Shown here piece after piece: positions 22,635-35,231 of a DNA stretch of 64,000 bases. The notes beneath the pieces are model-generated. The model was not told where the DNA came from. It searched no databases and was given only the letters and a program-made list of their open reading frames with translations. Each line of letters opens with the position of its first letter. The stretch's first letter is position 1. The stretch comes from Paramecium sonneborni (taxonomy: Eukaryota; Ciliophora; Oligohymenophorea; Peniculida; Parameciidae): assembly GCA_905182985.1 (NCBI GenBank), contig CAJJDN010000056.1:331247-395246 (forward strand), read 5' to 3'. The translations under genes and the position numbers were made by a program.

Positions 22635-25317
22635 TCATAGAGATTAGAAGATGGTTAGGCTTTTAATGTGATTTATAAAGAAAATTAATGTAAGAGATAT
22701 AAAAGGGCTTTTTGTTATCATAAGCATAGATTAAAATAATATAGATTATGTAATTTATGTTATGAAGAATCTAACAATAATTTCTATTATCAAATAGTCA
22801 TACACAAAATAAAAGAATACTATAATAAAATATAAATATTTGTGCAAGGATATTTATTTTAGAATTACCCAAAATTTGGATTTGATGATGAATTTATACT
22901 TATAGTATAATCCTTCTGAAGTTTTGGTTTAGAATTATTAGTTTTTATGTGTCTATCTTATTTTTATGAATTCGTATATCTTAGAGAACTTTACTAAAAT
23001 TTTCTCAAATTAAACGATTATGATCTTAAAAATACTTAAAGCTATGGTTTATAAATATAAATTTAAATTCTATCAATTAATTCTTTCATTTTTGAAAACT
23101 CATTTCTATCAATTGATAATTGTATTTAGGTTTGTCTAAAGGATTAACAGTTATTTGTTCTTAGAGAATTGAAGAAATTAGAAAGTATACTAATGTTATA
23201 TGAGAATTTGGCTGTGAAGATTTTTTAAAATGTTGAATTTATAGAATTAAAAATTTTTTGAAATTGTAAATTAGATAATAATTTTAAGAAGAAGAGAAAA
23301 TAAATTGAATTCTTCATGATAATAATCTAGCAATTGACCTATCAAGATGAGAAAAAAAAGTTTGTAGAAAAATATTGAAGAACAAAACAAGTTCTATTAA
23401 ATAACATTATTAGAAATTTAATAAGAAAATTAATAAATTTAATCATTAAAAATTGAAATGGAAAAATGAATTAAATTCGAATTCAGGAAGATCAAAATTA
23501 TGTATTAGATCAATTAAATATTATCCTATAAAATGTTCTAAGAAAAATTAAAAAGAACTGAGAAATCTGTAGAAGAATTAAAAGGGTAATATGATGAATT
23601 GAAATTAATTATAGAGATAAGAACTAGGGTTAGTTTGTTCAAAAAATATTAAAAAGAATCATAGATTAATTAAGCAAAATTTAATTATAAATTACATCCT
23701 TAGAATAATAATTATCAGATGAAAAATAAATCAATTGAAAAAATGTTGAAATCAAGAAACAAACTTAAAATTTAATACAAAAAAATGAATAAAAGTTTAT
23801 TAACTAATCACTAAAAAGGAGTAATGAAGAAGGATTTAGANGCATAGATTAAAATAATATAGATTATGTAATTTATGTTATGAAGAATCTAACAATAATT
23901 TCTATTATCAAATAGTCATACACAAAATAAAAGAATACTATAATAAAATATAAATATTTGTGCAAGGATATTTATTTTAGAATTACCCAAAATTTGGATT
24001 TGATGATGAATTTATACTTATAGTATAATCCTTCTGAAGTTTTGGTTTAGAATTATTAGTTTTTATGTGTCTATCTTATTTTTATGAATTCGTATATCTT
24101 AGAGAACTTTACTAAAATTTTCTCAAATTAAACGATTATGATCTTAAAAATACTTAAAGCTATGGTTTATAAATATAAATTTAAATTCTATCAATTAATT
24201 CTTTCATTTTTGAAAACTCATTTCTATCAATTGATAATTGTATTTAGGTTTGTCTAAAGGATTAACAGTTATTTGTTCTTAGAGAATTGAAGAAATTAGA
24301 AAGTATACTAATGTTATATGAGAATTTGGCTGTGAAGATTTTTTAAAATGTTGAATTTATAGAATTAAAAATTTTTTGAAATTGTAAATTAGATAATAAT
24401 TTTAAGAAGAAGAGAAAATAAATTGAATTCTTCATGATAATAATCTAGCAATTGACCTATCAAGATGAGAAAAAAAAGTTTGTAGAAAAATATTGAAGAA
24501 CAAAACAAGTTCTATTAAATAACATTATTAGAAATTTAATAAGAAAATTAATAAATTTAATCATTAAAAATTGAAATGGAAAAATGAATTAAATTCGAAT
24601 TCAGGAAGATCAAAATTATGTATTAGATCAATTAAATATTATCCTATAAAATGTTCTAAGAAAAATTAAAAAGAACTGAGAAATCTGTAGAAGAATTAAA
24701 AGGGTAATATGATGAATTGAAATTAATTATAGAGATAAGAACTAGGGTTAGTTTGTTCAAAAAATATTAAAAAGAATCATAGATTAATTAAGCAAAATTT
24801 AATTATAAATTACATCCTTAGAATAATAATTATCAGATGAAAAATAAATCAATTGAAAAAATGTTGAAATCAAGAAACAAACTTAAAATTTAATACAAAA
24901 AAATGAATAAAAGTTTATTAACTAATCACTAAAAAGGAGTAATGAAGAAGGATTTAGATTTAGTAAGGTATTTGAAATCTTTGGGATCATTAAAGAAAAT
25001 TATGAGAAGGAAAAGAAATAATTAACTATAGAACTATTTAAAATGATTGATGAACTAATTAAAGAAATATAATTCAGAAACATAGATCAAGTATTAAAAA
25101 GAGAATAAAATATTAAAATAAATTATACAAAGAAGGCATCTTAAGTTTTTATTTATATATTTAGAGTGTTTAATATGAAGAAGCCCTAATCAAATTAAAA
25201 ACTTTACATCATAATCATCATTAAATTAAAGGTTAAGAAGGATAATGTGATAAAGAATGTCTAATAGTTCCATAGAAAATAAAAAATAAAAAAAAGAAAA
25301 TTTTTAAATCTTATTGA
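22635..25317 (+). CDS. Zinc-finger/coiled-coil protein, interrupted by assembly duplication
   Basis: The N-terminal frame shows a Cys/His cluster CKRYKRAFCYHKHRLKQYRL then CNLCYEE, similar to the short treble-clef or B-box-like fingers of ciliate coiled-coil proteins. Then come an alpha-helical region and a C-terminal Lys/Glu-rich coiled coil (RTEKSVEELKGQYDELKLII; SKVFEIFGIIKENYEKEKKQ), ending at TGA 25315-25317. A 20-nt intron (gtttttatttatatatttag) lies near the end. The gene is split by an exact 1,117-bp duplication joined at an N (23841); deleting 22724-23841 gives one continuous gene. The start codon is unresolved and the middle splicing is only partly worked out. Function unknown. Confidence 0.45.
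22724..23840. repeat. Direct repeat copy 1 (1,117 bp), assembly duplication
   Basis: Appears identical, base for base, to 23842-24958. The two copies are separated by one N at 23841, the signature of two contigs with an unmerged overlap. Confidence 0.85.
23842..24958. repeat. Direct repeat copy 2 (1,117 bp), assembly duplication
   Basis: Second exact copy, beginning straight after the N at 23841. Both copies contain the same interior part of the zinc-finger/coiled-coil gene. Confidence 0.85.
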
Positions 25318-25380
25318 TAATATATATTATTTAATCGTAAAAATATATTATGATAGAATTAGATATTTTAATCAATAATT

Positions 25381-26650
25381 ATGAATAATTTCAAGCTTTT
25401 TGATATTAAAAAAGAGATTGGACCTTTTATAATATACGACAAAGATATTTAGGAATAATCTAAAATTTATCTATCATATGATAAAGAAAACAAAAGAAAA
25501 TTTTGTGCTAAAATTATCAATTAAGAATAAATGGAAATTGAAGAATATCAAAAGCAAATAATTATTCATTAAAAAATATAATATATCTACCATGAGAACA
25601 TTTTAAGAATCTATCAAGTTATTACACAATAAAATGTTACTTATATATTTTAAGAATTATGTGATTAAGATTTAGCATAATATATGGATAATAAATAACT
25701 ACTAAATAAAAAATAATTAGGGAAAATAGAAATTTTAGACTTTATTTCATAAATTTCTAATGGCTATCAAGCTTTAATATAAAATGCCATTATTCATAGA
25801 GATATAAAACCTTAAAATATTCTTTTAAGTTATGATTTGGAAAAAAATAAAATCATTTATAAAGTAACAATTAAATTTAATTTTAAGATTTGTGATTTTA
25901 ACGTAAGCAAGACAGAATTTAAAAACAGATTGTAAACACCTTTTTATAAAGGCACTTTTGCATATTTAGCACCAGAAGTTATCTCTGATTGCAAAAATGC
26001 AAGCCATGCTTCAGATGCATTTTCTGTAAGAAATTTTTATAACTAAAAAGTTTGGATTAGTTTTATTTGAAATTTTGACAGATTAAAATATTAATGACAA
26101 TTTTAGAAAAAGTTTGCACCAATTTTTAAATAGTAATGATTTACAAGATTGGTTTACATAACCCATATAAGGCTAACAAAAAAAGAATTAAAATCTTGAA
26201 CCCTTAAATCATTTAAAGTAAATAGATTACAGCAATTTTTTTATCTAAATTTTGAATGATTTACTTCAGTATTAACCAGAAAAAAGAATAAAATGGGGCT
26301 AATTAAAAATAAAGGTTGATTAAGAATTGAAAAATTTGGATAGTTCTAAATAATTTAAAACCCTTCCTGATGTCAAGTATTCAGAAAAAGTTTTTAATCC
26401 TTAAAATTCAAAATTGGTTCAGTCAGAGATTTAAATATGTAGTCCTCAATTTTAATAACATCTTATAAAAGTCCAATAGTCCTCTGGCTTAAAGGCATAA
26501 ACTAATTTTCTCAATTTGAATAATAATAGCCAGATATAAAATTAAATGGAACAAAAACCATAGTAAATCATCTAAACAGGACTATAACCTAAGATGACTC
26601 TAAATTATTCCAGTTCAAATCAAGTGCTTTCGAATATTAGAAAAAATTGA
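25381..26650 (+). CDS. Serine/threonine protein kinase with DFN in place of DFG
   Basis: ATG 25381 opens a frame interrupted by a 24-nt (25864-25887) and a 25-nt intron to TGA 26648-26650. Kinase motifs: FCAKIIN with the catalytic lysine, AIIHRDIKPQNILL with intact HRD and Asn, then ICDFNVSK where the DFG glycine is Asn, GTFAYLAPEV (APE), and ASDAFSFGLVLFE. The Gly-rich loop is weak (KEIGPFIIYDK). The C-terminal 200 residues are Gln/Asn/Ser-rich without a domain. It belongs to the large ciliate-specific kinase expansion. All phosphotransfer residues are present, so it may be active. It is a tandem paralogue of the dead kinase downstream. Confidence 0.82.
25864..25887 (+). other. 24-nt intron, 3n and stopless
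   Basis: The GT...AG intron interrupts the kinase just before ICDFN. Its length is a multiple of three and it has no TGA, so unspliced mRNA would still be translatable with eight extra residues. Confidence 0.65.
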
Positions 26651-27388
26651 AAAAAAAATTAAAATTAAAAATTACATTTTAACTTAATAAAATTCTTTAG
26701 CTAACTCTTAACTTATGTTAAATACTAAAAGTTATTTTTGCATTTTAATTTATTAAATAATAAGTGTTTTTAATTGAAAAGGAATGTAATATCTGCATTT
26801 TAGAGATCTTATTAATCAAAAATGTTAGTATTTTCAAAAGAGTAATAAATTAATCAAATAAGAATAATATTGAAAAATATTAATCAATCTTAAATAGTCA
26901 TTCAATATAAATCTATTTAAAAAATTTAACATTAATGAAATAATTGAATATAACTATAATGTTAATGTTAAACTTTGATATAAAGATAAAATCACCATTT
27001 ATATTTTTATGTAGATGTGAATTTTTCAATAATATAATCCAAATTATGTTCAAAGAAATAAAGAATATAAAAGAACTGTAGTCTTATAATCCTGAAGAAA
27101 GCAAATTAATAACTAAAAATTAATTTTATTAATATAAATTTGAGTATAAAGTTCACTATCTCTAAAGTTATAAATAAAATTAATGAAGATATAATTATCT
27201 TTTTTAAAATATTGCAATGTATGTTATTTTGTTTTTAAACATTTATTATCATAGCTCTTAATAAATATTTATGATTTTTAATTTTATTGTTCATACTAAA
27301 AATAATTAAAATCTTTTTAATTCTATCACTAAAAATTTCACTTTTTAACTGTTAAGATTAAATTTAACGACAATAATTTTATTAATAA
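26651..27388. other. Intergenic region
   Basis: About 740 bp between the two kinase genes, AT-rich with oligo-A and oligo-T runs; no frame or repeat structure recognised. Confidence 0.5.
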
Positions 27389-28682
27389 ATGAAGGAGGTT
27401 CTTGGATGTTATAAGATTAACAATTCTAGGATTTTAAATGAAGATAGTTAAGCATTAATTTATGAATGTTCAAAAACAGGCTTGGGGGGGCTTTGTTGTG
27501 CAAGAGTGATAAACAAACAATAAAATAGGAATTAAAATTCTAATTAGTTTAAAGAAGAACTTTAAGTTTTAGAATAGTTAAAATGGTTAAGACATGAGAA
27601 TATCTAAACAATATATGATTATAAAGAAGAGGAAAACTTTATTTATTAGTTTGCTGAATAGTGGGATAGTACTCTTCTTGAGTATATGAATGCTAATGTA
27701 AAAATTTCAAGAATTGATTTATTGGAATTTATAAAATAAATAAGTGCTGGATATCTTGAATTAATAAAATCCAAAATAAAACATATATAATTGAAACCAG
27801 ATAACATTTTAATAAAGAATAATAAAGAAAAAATCATATTTAAGGTATTAGTATAAATTAATAAGATTTCTGGATTTAAGATTAGTAAATTACTTTAAGA
27901 AACAAATAGGAATGATACCAGAAATTTAGATACACAATTATATTCATCTCCAGAAATGTTAGATAAAGATGAGAATTGTAGTTATGAATCAGATATTTTT
28001 TCAGTAAGTTTATTTTTCTAAGTAGTTTGGCTTGATATTATATTAATTAATAACAGGAAATGTTGATATATGTGTAAATTCTATATAATAAAAGGAATTT
28101 TTTGATTCACTTCAAAAAAAGAGTTTCAAACAATATATTAATGAAAATAAACCTAATGTACATCTATTTTTGTTAATTTAGAATAAAATATTAGTGTAAA
28201 TTTTAGATTTAATTGATAAATTAATAGTTTACGATCCATAAAAAAGAATAAATTGGAATGATTTGAATCAATTAGCATCTGATTAATTTAAAGACTATTT
28301 ATCATTTTTAGACCCAATTTCCTAATAAAGAGATAAAAGAACAAATAGTTAGCGTTTGCAACCAAATCTTAATTTAAAAGAGAATTAGAATTTTATTAAT
28401 TTTAAACCTCAAAAGGAGCAAGAATAGTAAAATAATTTTATTTAAAATACTAATTTTAAATTCAAAGTTAATCAATCATTTGACTTTCACTAATGCAAAT
28501 TTTAATTTAATAACATAGAAAATAATTTAAAAATTAATAGAGATAGGCCATTAATTATAAATACGCCACCAAAATAGTTTTGGTAACCTTAATAGATTAA
28601 ACCATAATTTTTGAATCCTTAATAAAATTCAACTATGCCACAACAATATACAAATAGATAAAATTATCAAACTTTAAAATGA
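27389..28682 (+). CDS. Pseudokinase, paralogue of the upstream kinase
   Basis: From ATG 27389, with introns of 21 nt (before ISGFKISK) and 22 nt (before FGLILYQLITGN), the frame runs to TGA 28680-28682. The fold is clearly a protein kinase: ECSKTGLGGLCCARVIN, HENIQTIYDY, IKHIQLKPDNILI, SSPEMLDKDE, SYESDIFSFGLILYQ and DPQKRINWNDL align segment by segment with the gene at 25381. The catalytic residues are replaced: the beta-3 Lys by Arg (CCARV), HRD by HIQ, and DFG by SGF. It should bind little or no ATP-Mg and not phosphorylate. The tail is Gln/Asn/Pro-rich. A run of seven G at 27484-27490 lies in the Gly-loop region. Confidence 0.8.
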
Positions 28683-28769
28683 ACTATTGATATAATTATA
28701 AATCAATACTAAAATATAATAATGTAAATAAAATATATTTCATTTCTATATTTAATCATTAATTTATTG

Positions 28770-30833
28770 TCATTCCCATAGAACAGTAGAAATCTTTAAT
28801 CGTAATTATGTAAGAAACTAAGTGTTGAATTATTATTACTATCCAGAATCAAACATAAAATCTAAAGATTAAATAAATTCATCCCCACTTCTATAAATAT
28901 TAAATATTTTTGTATCTGGACAATAGAAAAAGTGTTATTTGGAATCACCATAAAAATTACATTTTTTACAATGAATAAGTCCATCAGAAGTGATATAGAG
29001 TTAGTTTTAACATAGATGGTATTATTATCTACTCTATCTTTTAATACATTTGCATTATGCAGGACAGAATCCAACAAAGTTTTAAAGATTTTGGGTTTCA
29101 TTAGTAAAAAATAGATTTGTTTAAAACATTTATTGACAGCTTAATTATAAATGATTCCAGAAGTCAACTATTTATTAATTGATTGTCAATGTTTTAATAT
29201 GTTACCAAAATGCCTCTAAAAAATCTTTACTATTCTTAAATTTGTTTTTTGTTCTTGTGTGAGGACAATAGAAATTATAGTCTTAAATATTTTAAGTAAA
29301 AGTGCACTATTAACATAAAAGTTAGCCGATTGAATTGATATATAATTGTTTATTGCAACTATGAACCTAAATAATTAATAAAGCTTGGCAGGAACATTAA
29401 GGAGGACATTAACATTTTATTGGAATAGCAGTTTTTTTATCTACATTAGTAGAATGCTTTGAAGTCCATGATTATTTTGAAGTTTTCATTTTGTTGAGAC
29501 TTTATCCAGAAGTAAAGAGAGATACATCTGACATAGTAGGTTAAGTGACTAATGAAGATTAAATTTATATAGGAGACTGATAAAGAATTTGTGATTCAAG
29601 ACTTGTATCTTTAAAGGAAGTTTGAGATAATACATCAAAATGAACTTCCTTTTTTGTTTCAGAATAAATTCTTGATCTCTAATAACATATTGGTTTAGTT
29701 AATTTTATTGTACTCTTTCTAGCTAATGGCTAGAGAGAGGGTGCTTTATCATTTTAAATATAGTATAATTCCATTAATTATTAAACATCTTCATAATTCT
29801 GCTTTTATTATATTTTTAGTTTATAATTTATATCTGATAGCCTATTGATTATTTTTACGAGATTTTCATTTGTTTTTTTAATATCTTCATGTTCTGCTAA
29901 TTTTTTATCTTAGTGATTCTTCAAAATCGAATGGATTAAATTTATATTAGATTGTATTCTAATATCTTATTCTTTTTAAGTTTCATCACTCTCTAATATC
30001 TCCTATAAAACTCTATCCAATTAAGTTAAACCATATTTCAGGTTTTAAATGAATGCTTTCAACCTTTCATTAAGAGAATGCAGAGATTATTCTTTTTTAT
30101 TGTTGTTTTTTGAAAATTTTAAGTTTTCCTCTATTTTTTATAATTAGGAAATTACTGATTTAAGAGAATTATGTAAGGATTAAATCTTACTCATTTTTTG
30201 ATGATTTAAATATTCAGTCAAAAGTGTCTCATTCAATCTCTAATCTTCATGAAATACTTAACTATCTGTTAATACTTCATAGATAGCCATTATATGATTA
30301 TTATTTTCAGCCTATTGATCATGATCAAAAAATGCTATAAACTATGAATATTCATAATAAAGAGATTCCATAATTTGTAAATAATCTGATTTCCTTAAAC
30401 TTATCTCAAAATTTTATTTATTTTAAGAAATTATATATTCTTCTCTAATTTTTCTAATTCTTTCATCATGATCTTACACAATTTGTCTAAGTTCTCTATT
30501 TTTTTTTTTCATCACTTTTTCATATTATTTCTAACTCATATTTATTATTTTCGAGATGCTTTCCTCAACTTAATTGTGAAGGTCTGCAAATTTAGACTAT
30601 CTATCTGTTATTTTATAGATTAATGATGTAATTTCTTCAAATTGTTATGTTTGGTAGTTTTTATCTTAGTTTAATTTATTCATCTGTTTTTGTAAAGAAT
30701 TGATTTTTAAAGTAAATTAATTAATGATTTAAAAACAAAGATTTTCTATAAATTATGAACTCTTATAACTCTTAGTATCAGTAAAGATTTCAAATATTTT
30801 AGTTAATTATAATATAATCAGTCTAATTTTCAT
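28770..30833 (-). CDS. Coiled-coil protein with two tandem Cys-rich modules
   Basis: One uninterrupted frame of 688 codons from ATG 30833 to TGA 28770-28772, with dozens of UAR glutamines. Residues 1-370 form long coiled coils (KQYEKVMKKKNRELRQIVQD); residues 370-450 are Ser/Thr-rich and probably disordered. The last 210 residues contain a Cys cluster (IKCQCPPQCSCQA) and two related modules: HSCNKQLYINSIGQLLCQQC followed by FYCPHTRT, and HLCQNQLYITSDGLIHCKKC followed by FYCPDTKI. Each has a C-x15-C-x2-C-x12/13-C spacing suggesting one zinc site. No known finger family was recognised. The absence of introns in 2 kb is unusual for this window. Confidence 0.7.
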
Positions 30834-31323
30834 AATTGCAAATAAAATAAAAAATCTTATTAATAGCATTCACATATAAATAAAAATTAAATCTAATACT
30901 AATATTATTTTAATTTATATCCTAGGATATATTGCTTATTAAAATTAGATAAATTCATTTTTATATTCACATTATGATATCTTTTGCTTGAAATATTTAA
31001 AATGAATTTGACCATCTTTTATTATTTCTAAAATATCTAAAAACATATTCTTAACTATTTTATTAAAATAATCTTAAATTATAAAATATCATCATTTTCT
31101 GTATTAATAACTTTGAAAAAAAAAAAGAGAGACAACAATTAAAATATTTTATTTTTTAAGAAGAATTAAGAATAAGAATTATTAATTCTTCTAATAAAAT
31201 AACAATAGAAATATAAAAGTGATTCTAGTCTTTTTAAAATAGTAATAAATATTTAAAAATAATCGAGATTATTTGAGTAAAAAGTAGAATTCTAGTTTTA
31301 AAATTTATTATTGAAAAATTAAA
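30834..31323. other. Intergenic region
   Basis: About 490 bp between head-to-head genes. It contains an oligo-A run (ca. 31120) and AT-rich DNA; no motif was recognised. Confidence 0.5.
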
Positions 31324-32359
31324 ATGTCTAATACAAAATTTCCATCAGTTTCAATTAATGAAAAGTATAGTTCAATTATATTACAAGGTTATAGAAGCGT
31401 ATTTTGAGATCGAAAATCGTCAAAATATTGAACAGTTAATTTTAGAATTATTGTCACAAATTCTTAAAAATTGAGAGATTATAATCAGAAATAGACACTA
31501 GAAAGAGTGAGTTTGAATTAGAAGATTAAAATTTAATATAATTACTACCTATTCATCCACCAATGAAATTTACATAAGAAGAAAAACATCATTGTTAAAG
31601 AACGAATATAAATATACCAACCCCTTTGGAGATATAATAAAAATTAAAAGCGTAATTAACCCATTAAGAATTATTAGAAGTATTTTTAGCACATTAATCT
31701 AAATTATTAGATTGGTGAAGATCCAGCATACTTTATATAAGATGAAGATATGAGAAGATTAAATTGGAATGAGGAAGATTGGTTATCAAAATCTCATACA
31801 CATTTTTAGAAGGAGATAAAAGATATATCAAAAATAAAATCTAATAGTAACTTACTAAAAATAAAAAAACCTACAATAAGATTAAATACTGATGATAGAA
31901 CTGAAAGGAAGAAAAAAGTATCAAATAAGATATAACTATAAAAAGATGATTGATGAATAGATGAAAAGATTACATGAAATAAATGAAACAAATTTTTAAA
32001 AAGGTGAAATATAATCAAGAGACAAAAGAAATTGAAAAATAAAAAGAGTAAGCTAAAATGAATGAAAAATTTAAGTCAAAAATAGATGTTCAAATAAAAA
32101 AATAAGATGCAAGACATGAAAGTCATTAAAGAATAGCAGAATTTAAATAATAATAATAGTAATTAATAAAAGAGAAGATAGAATAACATAAGTATAAATT
32201 ATTAATAAATTTAGAAAACGAATACTGGAGGAAGAAGAAATGATTAGATTAAATCAAAGACTAAAATAGATCTGTTAAAATAAATAAGTTAATTGCTTAA
32301 TTGATACAAATTTAAAATATAGAATAGAAAAAGCAATCAAATGCCAAACAAATAAATGA
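31324..32359 (+). CDS. Coiled-coil protein, unknown
   Basis: ATG 31324. Introns of 23, 31, 28 and 23 nt are supported because each removes a TGA and restores a coding frame: KFPSVSINEK then RSKIVKILNSQFQNY; QELLE then IGEDPAYFIQDEDMRRLNW; RKKK then MIDEQMKRLHEINETNFQ; and EQHK then RILEEEEMIRLNQRLK. The protein is rich in Lys, Glu and Gln, with a short acidic conserved-looking segment (EDPAYFIQDEDMRRLNWNEE) and a C-terminal coiled coil. Between about 32003 and 32040 the frame shifts without a good intron (after a T5A5 run), so a sequencing error or a missed intron is possible. Function is unknown. Confidence 0.5.
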
Positions 32360-32557
32360 TTAAATCAGCATTGAGATTATATTCAAATTGTTAATGTTTT
32401 TTTTAATATTATGCTTTGATATATGGTATTTATATTATTGAAAGTTTAAAGTTGTGCATACTTGAACTAGAGTGTAAAACTTACACTATCGGAAAATTAG
32501 AGTTTAAAGGAGAAAAACTCTTATTTTTTTACATTTTTATTTAATACAACATCCTAC

Positions 32558-33448
32558 TCAGAATTTGACTATATTCTCTTTCTTTAATCCAAATTATTCA
32601 TAAAGGGATATGACTAATTTGTTCATAGGTTTAGGACCACATAACACGCCTAAAGTAGTTTCAGTTGCTTTTGGGAATATTGATGTCATCATCTCTAAAC
32701 TCACAAAACCTTTAAGACCATTCCAATTCTCATCAGACTTTATAATTATTGTTTTTAAATACCTTGTCTAAAGTGAAGTGAACTGTAAATTGATCCTTGT
32801 GTTTGTCCTAAAGATCTTTTAATTCTTTCATTAACCAAATATCTTATTCACTTTTATTTGCGTATAAAAGGACCATTTTTGTGTTGTCATTTTGATTATT
32901 ACATATCGTTTAAATTAATTAATAAGCTGGAGTTATCCCACTTCCTCCACATATTAATAATACGCTATTAAATTGTGACCAATTCTTATTCACTTTTGGT
33001 CTAACGATGAATTAATTATTGTTATATAGCAATTTCCCTATACATCTTTTTATTGTTAATTCAGTATTGAGCTATTATATTATATAATATTACGTCTATC
33101 TTTTCTAACCATGGAGTTAATTCTCCTCCATTTGGAAATTAAGGATGAACATTTGGTCTGTAAATTTTTATTGGTATCTAAAAGTATCCATCCTCTTCAA
33201 AAACATGAGTATATGCTCTGTCTACGATTTCACCATTCATATTTAGACCACTCATTATTAAAATGATAAACTTACTAAATTTTGATATGCTATACAGCTT
33301 GCATTCCCAATCTTTCCTTTCCATTTTTGAAATCGAATCTGAACATATAAGAATCATGATTTATAGGTTCCCTTTTTGTAAGAGTCACTTGAAATTTCTT
33401 TGTAAAGAATTCATTATGAATATCAATGTTCAAATCCTTTTAATCCAT
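32558..33448 (-). CDS. NADH-cytochrome b5 reductase-like flavoprotein
   Basis: ATG 33448 starts the FAD domain: DSYMFRFDFKNGKERLGMQA, QHIKIYGLNMNGEIVDRAYT (the RxYT motif that binds FAD, here RAYTHV), and FPNGGELTPWLEKI. The NAD domain shows LLICGGSGITPAYQLIQTIC, the dinucleotide motif, LLYANKSEQDIWLMKEL, and VLCGPKPMN near the end. Introns of 25 nt (after QHIKI), 22 nt and 25 nt are removed. The enzyme moves electrons from NADH through FAD to cytochrome b5, for fatty-acid desaturation and sterol synthesis. No N-terminal membrane anchor is visible, so it may be a soluble isoform, or the anchor exon was missed. Confidence 0.87.
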
Positions 33449-33689
33449 TATTGATATTTATAATAATCTAATAATTTAAATTCCTCATCTAAATATACTA
33501 TCTATATTATAATTCATAAGATATTCTTATAAATATAATTGACAATTATATTTTATTTAATCAATTCAAATGTTTCTACAATTCTTTTCCTAACTCCAAT
33601 AGGAAGATTCTAAATTCTTATAAAAGATGAAAATGTTGATGAACTTAATTGAAATATATCTTATATATTTTTGCTTTTTAAAAAACCAA

Positions 33690-35171
<1,482 letters not shown>

Positions 35172-35231
35172 GATGAGAATTTATACAACCTTCTAAAAAT
35201 TAACATATTTATAATTTCTAAAACTCAATAT

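Noticed and set aside
22724..24958. Recent segmental duplication
   Set aside because: The copies appear identical and are separated by a single N; an assembly artefact explains this better.
28862..29101. Minus-strand 79-codon ORF in the Cys-module gene
   Set aside because: It is the wrong frame of the 688-codon gene, which is better supported by the repeated Cys modules.
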